Shown: positions 1-5,477 of the stretch, piece after piece
Layout of the letters: each line of letters begins with the position of its first letter
Position numbering within the stretch: the first letter of the stretch is position 1
NCBI GenBank assembly: GCA_003644275.1
Contig: QNBY01000056.1
Span: 1-6,988 of the forward strand
Origin: Planctomycetota bacterium
GTDB taxonomy: Bacteria; Planctomycetota; B143-G9
Reading direction: 5' to 3'
DNA length: 6,988 bases
The notes under the pieces: generated by a model
What the model saw: the letters and a program-made list of their open reading frames with translations, nothing else
The model's database searches: none
Told to the model about the DNA's origin: nothing
Translations under genes and position numbers: made by a program

Positions 1-566
1 TCGCCAACAACCTCTACAACACCGCCATATACGTCGTACACAGCGAGGACGATCCCAAGGTGGCGTGGAAGCCGGTCAAAGAGTGGACCGACGTGCTCGC
101 CGCGCTCCACAAGAAGTTCCCCGGCGGCTACGACTACCATTTCTCTTTCTACAAGAAGAACGGCCACGGGCTCGCCGTCGAGGGAACCGCCAAGTGCCTG
201 GAATGGGCCTGCAAGCACGTGCGGGACCCGCGCCCCAAGGTGATACGCTGGAGGATGTACCGCCCCTGGAAGAGGCACTTCTACTGGCTCTACGCGGACA
301 AGCCCGTCAAACTCGCCCTCGTCGAGGCCCGCTACACCGCTCCCAACGAGGTGGAAATCACCGGCGAGGACTTCATGGGCCGCCTGTCGGTCCTGTTTAA
401 CGACAAGCTCGTGGACATGAGCAAGCCCGTGAGGGTGAAGGCGAACGGCCGCGTGGTGTTCGAGGGCGTACTCCAACCCAGCCTCTCGGCCGCCGTGTGC
501 TCCATAAGGGAAAACGAGGACCCGGAGATGGTCTACACCGCCCGGGTCACGATCGAAATGCCGTGA
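1..566 (+). CDS. Alpha/beta hydrolase, prolyl oligopeptidase / PHB depolymerase-like, C-terminal part (5' end off window)
   Basis: The reading frame is open from base 3, well upstream of the first GTG at 60, so this is the 3' end of a longer gene; 187 codons are visible. Two landmarks of a serine-hydrolase catalytic domain can be read: YVVHSEDDP (visible residues 10-18), where such enzymes carry the acidic residue of the triad, and NGHG (53-56), which supplies the catalytic His55. The nucleophile serine must lie before the window. After the His comes a short stretch rich in Pro, Arg and Trp ending in HFYWL, then about 95 residues of predicted beta-strand tail containing KPVRVKANGRVVFEGVL. From memory this tail resembles the C-terminal extension of large bacterial peptidase/esterase-like proteins. 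Substrate and cell location cannot be decided, because any signal peptide would be off the window. It ends 9 bp from the convergent HD-GYP gene. Confidence 0.7.
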   Translation, partial: ANNLYNTAIYVVHSEDDPKVAWKPVKEWTDVLAALHKKFPGGYDYHFSFYKKNGHGLAVEGTAKCLEWACKHVRDPRPKVIRWRMYRPWKRHFYWLYADKPVKLALVEARYTAPNEVEITGEDFMGRLSVLFNDKLVDMSKPVRVKANGRVVFEGVLQPSLSAAVCSIRENEDPEMVYTARVTIEMP

Positions 567-575
567 GGGGAAGTA

Positions 576-1790
576 TCAGCAGGAGGCGCCCTCGCGTTTC
601 TTCCGCTCGTAGTGCTCGCGTATGAGAAGTATCTCGTCGAGCACTTCCATGAAGGCCGCCACCACCTCCGGATCGAACTGGCTCCCCGCTCCCTCGTTCA
701 ATATCGCCAGGCACCTCTCCAGGGGCATCGCTTTCTTGTACACGCGGTCCGTGGCGAGCGCGTCGAACACGTCCACCACCGAGACGATGCGGGCCTCCAG
801 CGGTATGTCCCGTCCCTTGAGGCCGTCCGGATAACCGCCGCCGTCGAACCGCTCGTGATGGTAGCGGGTTATGTTGTAGGCGAATTTCGCGATGGGTTCT
901 TCCATGCCCGCGAACAGCGACGACCCGTAGATGGTGTGCTTCTTCACCACCTCGAATTCCTCCGGCGTGAGCCGCCCCGGCTTGAACAGGATGGCGTCCG
1001 GGATGCACTGCTTGCCTATGTCGTGCATCGGCGCCGCGTCCTTGAGATAGCGCACGAAGTCCTCGTCCAAGCCCATGCGCCTCGCGACGGCCGCCGCGTA
1101 GTCCGCTATGCGGTATATGTGCACGAAGGTGTCGGGGTCGCTCTCCCGCTGCTCCACTGCAAGGGCCATGCGCGTCATCACCAGCTTGTAGGTCTCGTAT
1201 AGTTCCTGGATGAGCCGCGAGCGCGTTATGGCGGTGCCGGCCAGCGAGGACAGCGAGGTTATCAGCCGCTCGTCCTCCTCGTTGAAAGGCTCCCACTTCG
1301 CCTTGTCCGGCCGATAGCGCGCGTTGATGATCTGGATCACCCCCGCCACCTCCCCCCGGTGGTCGGTCATCGGGGACAGCAGCATGGAGCGGCACTCGTA
1401 GTTGGAGGCCCGGTCGAAATCGCGGTTGTGGCGGTAGGGCCGGTCGTCCGGAATGGCGTAGGCGTCCGGGATGTTCAGCAGCCTGCGGTTCTTGGCCACG
1501 AAACCGGCGATGGAATGCTCGTCCATGGGTATGGAGACCGAGCGGCCGAAATTCGTGGTGAGCGCGGTCTTGTCCCGCCGCGACAGCGTCCGGTTCAGCG
1601 CCACCCGGAAGAAGAGCTTCTCGCCCTCGCGCACGTAGATCGAGCCCGCGTCGGCCTCCGTGAGGTCCACGGCGGTCTTGAGTATCAGCTCCAGAAGCTT
1701 GTCGAGGTCTCTTTCGGCGGTTATCAGGGCGGCTACGTCGAGAAGTCTTTCGAGCTTCAGCTGGAGGGCGGAATATCGGGCGGTTTCCAT
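576..1790 (-). CDS. GAF domain plus HD-GYP domain protein, probable cyclic di-GMP phosphodiesterase
   Basis: This 404-residue protein has an N-terminal GAF sensor domain (about residues 15-195) and a C-terminal HD-GYP domain (about 205-385). HD-GYP enzymes hydrolyse cyclic di-GMP to pGpG or GMP, and GAF domains bind small ligands or mediate dimerisation. Visible catalytic motifs are H224 (VHIYRIADY), HDIGK at 256-260, H285 in KKHTIYG, YHHERFDGGGYPDGLKG from 310 (the GYP signature) and D340 in SVVDVFDAL. All expected metal ligands are present; the residue four before H224 is Asp220, where trinuclear enzymes have Glu. There is no transmembrane segment, so it should be cytoplasmic. I chose ATG at 1790 because similarity to GAF proteins begins just after it and a TATAAT lies immediately upstream. 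An in-frame ATG at 1811 would add seven residues and overlap that TATAAT. The open frame extends much further upstream but only as antisense of the ferredoxin gene. Confidence 0.9.
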   Translation of the reverse strand: METARYSALQLKLERLLDVAALITAERDLDKLLELILKTAVDLTEADAGSIYVREGEKLFFRVALNRTLSRRDKTALTTNFGRSVSIPMDEHSIAGFVAKNRRLLNIPDAYAIPDDRPYRHNRDFDRASNYECRSMLLSPMTDHRGEVAGVIQIINARYRPDKAKWEPFNEEDERLITSLSSLAGTAITRSRLIQELYETYKLVMTRMALAVEQRESDPDTFVHIYRIADYAAAVARRMGLDEDFVRYLKDAAPMHDIGKQCIPDAILFKPGRLTPEEFEVVKKHTIYGSSLFAGMEEPIAKFAYNITRYHHERFDGGGYPDGLKGRDIPLEARIVSVVDVFDALATDRVYKKAMPLERCLAILNEGAGSQFDPEVVAAFMEVLDEILLIREHYERKKREGASC

Positions 1791-1895
1791 ATGCGGAAAA
1801 TTATATCGCATTTTGAACAACGCATTATACTTGTCCGAAGTAGCGCTCTCGTGCCCCTTCCCCGGTGGTAAAGGCAGACCGACAGGAGGTGAGAA
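1791..1895. promoter_or_regulatory. Divergent intergenic region with promoter-like elements for both flanking genes
   Basis: This 105-bp gap separates the HD-GYP gene (-) from the oxidoreductase operon (+). Its left half is conspicuously AT-rich compared with the surrounding genes. On the minus strand, perfect TATAAT hexamers occur at 1800-1805 and 1824-1829. On the plus strand, TATACT occurs at 1826-1831, overlapping the second minus-strand hexamer. No good TTGACA-like -35 box sits 16-18 bp from any of them; TTGAAC at 1813-1818 (+) is the nearest match but is badly spaced. If the plus hexamer is used, the operon leader would be roughly 55-60 nt. The right half is GC-rich and ends in the ribosome site of the ferredoxin gene. 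Promoter assignment is an inference from consensus matches only. Confidence 0.45.
1884..1890 (+). promoter_or_regulatory. Strong ribosome binding site fixing a TTG start
   Basis: AGGAGGT sits five bases before TTG at 1896. No ATG or GTG lies nearby in this frame ahead of the first cysteine cluster, so this site decides that the ferredoxin gene starts with TTG. Confidence 0.8.
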
Positions 1896-2099
1896 TTGCC
1901 GAAAGTGACCATCCGTGAGGAACGTTGCAAGGCTTGCGGGTTGTGTATCCACTACTGCCCGAAGGGCGTCCTCGGCCCCTCGGAAAAATTCAACGCCAAG
2001 GGCTATCACCCCACAGAGGTGAAACACCCCGAGAAGTGCATCGGCTGCACTATCTGCGCGCAGGTGTGTCCCGACCAGGTGTTCGAGGTATACCGCTGA
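1896..2099 (+). CDS. vorD: 2-oxoacid:ferredoxin oxidoreductase, delta subunit (2[4Fe-4S] ferredoxin)
   Basis: A 67-residue dicluster ferredoxin-type protein. Two complete CxxCxxCxxxCP motifs are visible: Cys11, 14, 17, 21 (CKACGLCIHYCP) and Cys48, 51, 54, 58 (CIGCTICAQVCP), enough for two [4Fe-4S] clusters. In four-subunit 2-oxoacid oxidoreductases this subunit carries electrons from the cluster of the TPP-binding subunit to external ferredoxin. The length and the roughly 27-residue linker between the motifs fit the KorD/VorD type. It is the first gene of the operon, with 15 nt to the alpha subunit, giving the order delta-alpha-beta-gamma known from Kor/Vor operons. The start is TTG with a strong ribosome site. 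A stand-alone ferredoxin is the alternative, but the gene order makes a dedicated subunit much more likely. Confidence 0.92.
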   Translation: MPKVTIREERCKACGLCIHYCPKGVLGPSEKFNAKGYHPTEVKHPEKCIGCTICAQVCPDQVFEVYR

Positions 2100-2114
2100 G
2101 GAAAGGAGCGTGGC

Positions 2115-3179
2115 ATGGGCAAGAAAATATTGATGAAGGGTAACGAAGCACTCGGCGAAGGTGCCATGCGCGCCGGCATGCGGCATTACTTCGGCTATCC
2201 GATAACGCCGCAGAGTGAGGTGGCGGCCTACCTCTCCAAGCACCTTCCCAAGCGCGGCGGGGTGTTTCTCCAGGCGGAGTCGGAAATCTCGGCCATCAAC
2301 ATGGTCTACGGTGCTGCTTCCGCAGGCCGAAGGGTGATGACCTCCTCTTCCTCTCCGGGGATAAGCCTCAAGATGGAGGGCCTCTCCTACCTCGTGGGCT
2401 CCGAGCTCCCCTGCCTAATCGGGAACGTCATGCGCGGCGGCCCCGGCCTCGGCAACATCGCTCCCGCTCAGGCCGACTACTTCCAGGCCGTAAAGGGCGG
2501 AGGGCACGGCGACTACCACATCATCGTCCTCGCCCCCACCACTTGCCAGGAAATGTTCGATTTCGCCGTAATGGCCTTAAACCTCGCCGACAAATACCGC
2601 AACCCCGTGATGATCCTCTCCGACGGCGCCCTGGGCCAGATGATGGAGCCCGTCGTCATTCCCGACGAGGTCCCCATCGAGGAATACGACAAGAGCTGGG
2701 CGCTCACCGGCGCGAAGGACCGTCCCCCCAACGTCGTCAACTCCCTCTTCCTGGACGAGAAGGAGCTCGAGGAACACAACATAAAGCTCCAGGAGAAGTT
2801 CAAGCGCATCGAGGAAAACGAGATACTCTACTCCGAGTACCGCACCGAGGACGCCGAGTACCTGTTCGTCGCCTTCGGCCTCGTCTCCCGCATCGTCCAT
2901 TCCGTCGTGGATCTCGCCCGCGCCGAGGGCATCAAGGCCGGGCTGCTCGTGCCCAAGATGCTCTGGCCCTTCCCCAAGGACCGCATCGCCGAGCTCGCCG
3001 AACAGTGCCGCTTCCTCATGTCGGTCGAGATGAATTCCGGCCAGATGGTGGAGGACGTGAGGCTCGCCGTGAACGGCCGCAGGCCCGTGTACTTCTACGG
3101 GCGCATGGGCGGCGGCGTTCCCGCCCAGCGCCGCGTCCTCGAGGAGCTGAAGTCTCACATCGAAGGAGGGACGAAATGA
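2115..3179 (+). CDS. vorB: 2-oxoacid:ferredoxin oxidoreductase, alpha subunit (VorB/KorA type)
   Basis: This 354-residue protein has the full usual length. Members of the family form the catalytic core with the beta subunit and convert a 2-oxoacid plus CoA and oxidised ferredoxin to acyl-CoA, CO2 and reduced ferredoxin, reversibly. Signatures visible: GYPITPQSE (27-35, with the conserved Thr of the YPITP loop), AESEISAINMVYGAA (54-68, the conserved Glu region), TSSSSPGISL (76-85), VMRGGPGLGN (105-114), KGGGHGDY (127-134) and DGALGQMMEPV (170-180). About 200-240 is a charged linker before the C-terminal domain (from about 245), which contains LVPKMLWPFP (278-287). This pattern matches what is annotated as 3-methyl-2-oxobutanoate dehydrogenase subunit VorB, but the closely related 2-oxoglutarate enzymes cannot be excluded. 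AAAGGAG at 2102-2108 precedes the ATG by six bases. The stop codon overlaps the next start by four nucleotides (ATGA), which suggests translational coupling. Confidence 0.93.
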   Translation: MGKKILMKGNEALGEGAMRAGMRHYFGYPITPQSEVAAYLSKHLPKRGGVFLQAESEISAINMVYGAASAGRRVMTSSSSPGISLKMEGLSYLVGSELPCLIGNVMRGGPGLGNIAPAQADYFQAVKGGGHGDYHIIVLAPTTCQEMFDFAVMALNLADKYRNPVMILSDGALGQMMEPVVIPDEVPIEEYDKSWALTGAKDRPPNVVNSLFLDEKELEEHNIKLQEKFKRIEENEILYSEYRTEDAEYLFVAFGLVSRIVHSVVDLARAEGIKAGLLVPKMLWPFPKDRIAELAEQCRFLMSVEMNSGQMVEDVRLAVNGRRPVYFYGRMGGGVPAQRRVLEELKSHIEGGTK

Positions 3180-3937
3180 GCACCGAAACCATGAAAAAGG
3201 TCTACTCCATACCCGAGAGCCTCCGCAACCGGCCCCACCACTATTGCCCCGGCTGCGGCCACGGCATCGTCCTCTCCATCGTGGGCGAGCTCGTGGATGA
3301 GCTCGGCGTGCGCGACAGGGCCGTCGGCATCGCTCCCGTCGGCTGTTCCGTCTTCCTGTACGAGTACTACGACTTCGACTGCGTCCAGGCCGCTCACGGC
3401 CGCGCGCCCGCCGTCGCCACCGGCCTCAAGCGCGCCAATCCCGACCTGTTCGTCATCTCCTACCAGGGCGACGGCGACCTCGCCGCCATCGGCACCGCCG
3501 AGATAATCCACGCCGCCAACCGCTCCGAGAACTTCAGCACCATCTTCATCAACAACGCCATCTACGGCATGACCGGCGGCCAGATGGCTCCCACCACCCT
3601 GCTGGGCCAGAAGTCGCAGACCACCCCCTACGGCCGAAACCCCAACACCGACGGCTTCCCCGTGAGGGTCTGCGAACTCCTCAACTCCCTCGAAGGGCCG
3701 TACTACCTCGAGCGCGTCTGCGTCGCGACGCCCCAGGATCGCGTCAAGGCCAAGAAGGCGATAAAGAAGGCGTTCACCTACCAGCTCGAGGGCAAGGGCT
3801 TCAGCCTCGTCGAGGTCCTGAGCCAGTGCCCCACGAACTGGGGAATGAGCGTGCTCGACTCGGTGAAGTGGGTGAAGGAAGTCATGGCGCAGACCTTCCC
3901 GCTCGGCGTCTTCCGTGACAAGGGCCAGCAAAAGTAA
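3176..3937 (+). CDS. vorA: 2-oxoacid:ferredoxin oxidoreductase, beta subunit (TPP-binding, VorA/KorB type)
   Basis: A 253-residue thiamine-pyrophosphate-binding subunit. CPGCGHG (24-30), the TPP/Mg2+ motif GDGD (98-101) and the downstream INN (125-127) of the family motif are present, with GMTGGQMAPTT (131-141) after it. Four cysteines, Cys24, Cys27, Cys57 (GCS) and Cys218 (QCPT), sit where two-domain enzymes of this family bind one [4Fe-4S] cluster. It forms the active site with the alpha subunit and passes electrons to the delta subunit. ATG at 3176 is chosen because AAGGAGG at 3163-3169 precedes it by six bases and because the CPGCGHG motif follows at the usual distance. The frame is open some 630 nt further upstream, but only as an out-of-frame shadow of the alpha gene. 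Its start overlaps the alpha stop by four nucleotides. Confidence 0.93.
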   Translation: MSTETMKKVYSIPESLRNRPHHYCPGCGHGIVLSIVGELVDELGVRDRAVGIAPVGCSVFLYEYYDFDCVQAAHGRAPAVATGLKRANPDLFVISYQGDGDLAAIGTAEIIHAANRSENFSTIFINNAIYGMTGGQMAPTTLLGQKSQTTPYGRNPNTDGFPVRVCELLNSLEGPYYLERVCVATPQDRVKAKKAIKKAFTYQLEGKGFSLVEVLSQCPTNWGMSVLDSVKWVKEVMAQTFPLGVFRDKGQQK

Positions 3938-3947
3938 GGGGGCGACG

Positions 3948-4508
3948 ATGGCAGACAAAGTTGGAACCGTTGAATTCATCATTGCAGGCTTCGGCGGGCA
4001 GGGAGTCCTCTTCATCGGCCGCGCGCTGGCCTTCGCCGGCCTCGCGCGGGACGTGAACGTTTCCTTCATCCCGTCCTACGGCCCGGAGATGCGCGGCGGA
4101 ACGGCGAACTGCAAGGTGGTCGTCTCCGACGGCGAGGTGGGTTCGCCCATCGTCGAGGAGCCCGACGTCCTCATCGCCATGAACCGCCCCTCCCTCGAAC
4201 GCTTCGTGAACACCGTCAAACCCGGAGGAACCGTCTTCGTGAACTCCTCCCTCATCGAAAACGAGGTGGAGCGCGGCGATATCAAAGCCTACCGCGTCCC
4301 CTTCAACGAACTGGCGCGCGAGGCCGGTGCCGAGCGCGTCGCGAACCTCGCCGCCCTCGGCGCCTACGTCGCCTCTCAGGACTTCTTCACCCTGGAGGAC
4401 ATGGAAGGCGCCGTCAAGGAAATGGTGAAAGGCAAGCGCGTGGAGCTCATGGAGGCCAACCTCAAGGCGCTCCGCGCGGGCTACGATTTCGTCCGAAACC
4501 TGGCTTGA
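3948..4508 (+). CDS. vorC: 2-oxoacid:ferredoxin oxidoreductase, gamma subunit (VorC/KorC type)
   Basis: A 186-residue protein of the catalytic gamma domain family of pyruvate/2-ketoisovalerate oxidoreductases. It shows the glycine-rich GFGGQGVLFIGRALA near the N terminus (14-28) and the family hallmark SYGPEMRGGTANC (43-55), followed by VVSDGEVGSPIVEEPDVLIAMN. In three- and four-subunit enzymes this domain completes the complex and helps bind CoA. ATG at 3948 has a GGGGG stretch (3938-3942) five bases upstream. A longer version starting at 3915 would overlap the beta gene and lacks family similarity in the extra 11 residues. It lies 10 nt after the beta gene and 14 nt before the aminotransferase, so it is part of the same transcript. 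Confidence 0.92.
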   Translation: MADKVGTVEFIIAGFGGQGVLFIGRALAFAGLARDVNVSFIPSYGPEMRGGTANCKVVVSDGEVGSPIVEEPDVLIAMNRPSLERFVNTVKPGGTVFVNSSLIENEVERGDIKAYRVPFNELAREAGAERVANLAALGAYVASQDFFTLEDMEGAVKEMVKGKRVELMEANLKALRAGYDFVRNLA

Positions 4509-4511
4509 GCC

Positions 4512-4520
4512 GAGGAGGTG
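4512..4520 (+). promoter_or_regulatory. Ribosome binding site fixing the aminotransferase start
   Basis: GAGGAGGTG lies just upstream of ATG 4523 and within the first codons of the alternative TTG frame from 4505, so it supports the shorter start. Confidence 0.75.
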
Positions 4521-4522
4521 AC

Positions 4523-5407
4523 ATGGCGTTGTTGATCTGGTTCAACGGAGAACTGCTCGAGGAAAAGGACATCCGCATTTCCCCATTCGATCACGGGTTC
4601 CTCTACGGGGACGGCGTGTTCGAGGGGATCAGGGCCTACAACGGCCGCATCTTCAAGTGCTGGGAGCACATCGACCGCCTCTACGAGTCCGCCCACACAC
4701 TCATGATCGACATCCCGCTCTCCAAGAAGGAGATGGTGGAGGCCATGAAGAAGACGCTGCGGGCCAACGAGCTCCGCGACGCCTACATCAGGCTCGTCGT
4801 CTCCCGCGGCCGGGGCGACCTCGGCATCGACCCGAGGCGTTGCGACCGCGGCCCCACCATCGTCATCATCGCGACCGGCCTCGCCCTCTATCCCGAGGAA
4901 CTCTACGAAAAGGGCCTCAAGGTGGTGACCGCCAACACCCGCCGCATCCCAGCCGATTCCTTCAACCCCCGCGTGAAGTCCCTCAACTACCTGAACAACA
5001 TCATGGGCAAGATCGAGGCGAACAACTACGGGGTGCCCGAGGCGATAATGCTCACCGACAACGGCATCGTCTGTGAGTGCACGGCGGACAACCTCTTCTT
5101 CGTGAAGAACGGGACGGTCGTCACCCCGCCCACCTGGCTGCCCATCCTCGACGGCATCACCCGCAAGACCATACTCTGGCTCTGCGGCGAGCTCGACATC
5201 CCCCACAAAGAGGACTGCTTCACCCTCCACGACATCTACAACGCCGACGAAATGTTCCTCTGCGGCACGGGCGCCGAGCTCATCCCCGTCATCGAGGTGG
5301 ACGGCCGAACCGTGGGAGACGGAACCCCCGGCCCCATCTTCCGCAAGATACTCGAACACTTCCGCGTGTACGCCAACAGCCACGGGGAGCCCATCTACGA
5401 GGATTAG
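4523..5407 (+). CDS. ilvE: Branched-chain amino acid aminotransferase (class IV, PLP)
   Basis: This 294-residue fold-type IV PLP enzyme should interconvert valine, leucine and isoleucine with their 2-oxoacids, using 2-oxoglutarate/glutamate. Motifs: YGDGVFEGIRAYNG (28-41), RLVVSRGRGDLG (90-101), the PLP lysine Lys152 in RVKSLNYLNNI, ECTADNLFF (185-193; the Glu contacting the pyridine nitrogen, then the conserved Asn), LDGITRKTI (209-217) and CGTGAELIPV (247-256; phosphate-binding loop). Length and motifs match bacterial/archaeal IlvE; D-amino-acid transaminase or ADC lyase, in the same fold, are less likely. GAGGAGGTG at 4512-4520 fixes the ATG at 4523; an in-frame TTG at 4505 would put that site inside the gene. 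Being directly downstream of the oxidoreductase, it suggests that the oxidoreductase uses branched-chain 2-oxoacids. Confidence 0.92.
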   Translation: MALLIWFNGELLEEKDIRISPFDHGFLYGDGVFEGIRAYNGRIFKCWEHIDRLYESAHTLMIDIPLSKKEMVEAMKKTLRANELRDAYIRLVVSRGRGDLGIDPRRCDRGPTIVIIATGLALYPEELYEKGLKVVTANTRRIPADSFNPRVKSLNYLNNIMGKIEANNYGVPEAIMLTDNGIVCECTADNLFFVKNGTVVTPPTWLPILDGITRKTILWLCGELDIPHKEDCFTLHDIYNADEMFLCGTGAELIPVIEVDGRTVGDGTPGPIFRKILEHFRVYANSHGEPIYED

Positions 5408-5428
5408 TCGGGCTTGAACGCCGGAAAG

Positions 5429-5455
5429 CGGGGTGTCCCGTCTCGGGGCACCCCG
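5429..5455 (+). terminator. 12-bp GC-rich hairpin between ilvE and panB (attenuator, weak terminator or processing site)
   Basis: The arms are 5429-5440 (CGGGGTGTCCCG) and 5444-5455 (CGGGGCACCCCG), with a three-base TCT loop. All twelve positions pair, one as a G-U wobble. The stem begins 22 nt after the ilvE stop and ends 12 nt before the panB ribosome site. The bases after it (TCCTCTT) are only moderately T-rich, so a classical factor-independent terminator is doubtful. Partial termination, an RNA-stability element at the 3' end of the upstream message, or an attenuator of panB are alternatives. Confidence 0.6.
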
Positions 5456-5467
5456 TCCTCTTCGACC

Positions 5468-5475
5468 GGAGGGAG
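5468..5475 (+). promoter_or_regulatory. Ribosome binding site fixing the panB start
   Basis: GGAGGGAG lies just before ATG 5478 (GGAGG to ATG spacing five). An upstream in-frame ATG at 5433 lies within the left arm of the hairpin, lacks family similarity, and is rejected in favour of 5478. Confidence 0.75.
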
Positions 5476-5477
5476 AT

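Noticed and set aside
1832..1890. Possible riboswitch or structured leader before the ferredoxin gene
   Set aside because: The leader would be under about 60 nt, and I could find no long inverted repeat or known aptamer core in it.
1791..2243. Upstream extension of the HD-GYP reading frame
   Set aside because: It runs antisense through the ferredoxin gene and the start of vorB and crosses the AT-rich promoter patch; GAF similarity starts only after 1790.
2543..3175. Upstream extension of the beta-subunit frame
   Set aside because: Arg/Pro-rich translation overlapping vorB in another frame; the beta family begins at 3176 with its own ribosome site.
3155..4069. 304-codon open frame on the minus strand opposite the beta subunit
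   Set aside because: Mirror of the TPP-binding subunit gene with biased composition; no motif.
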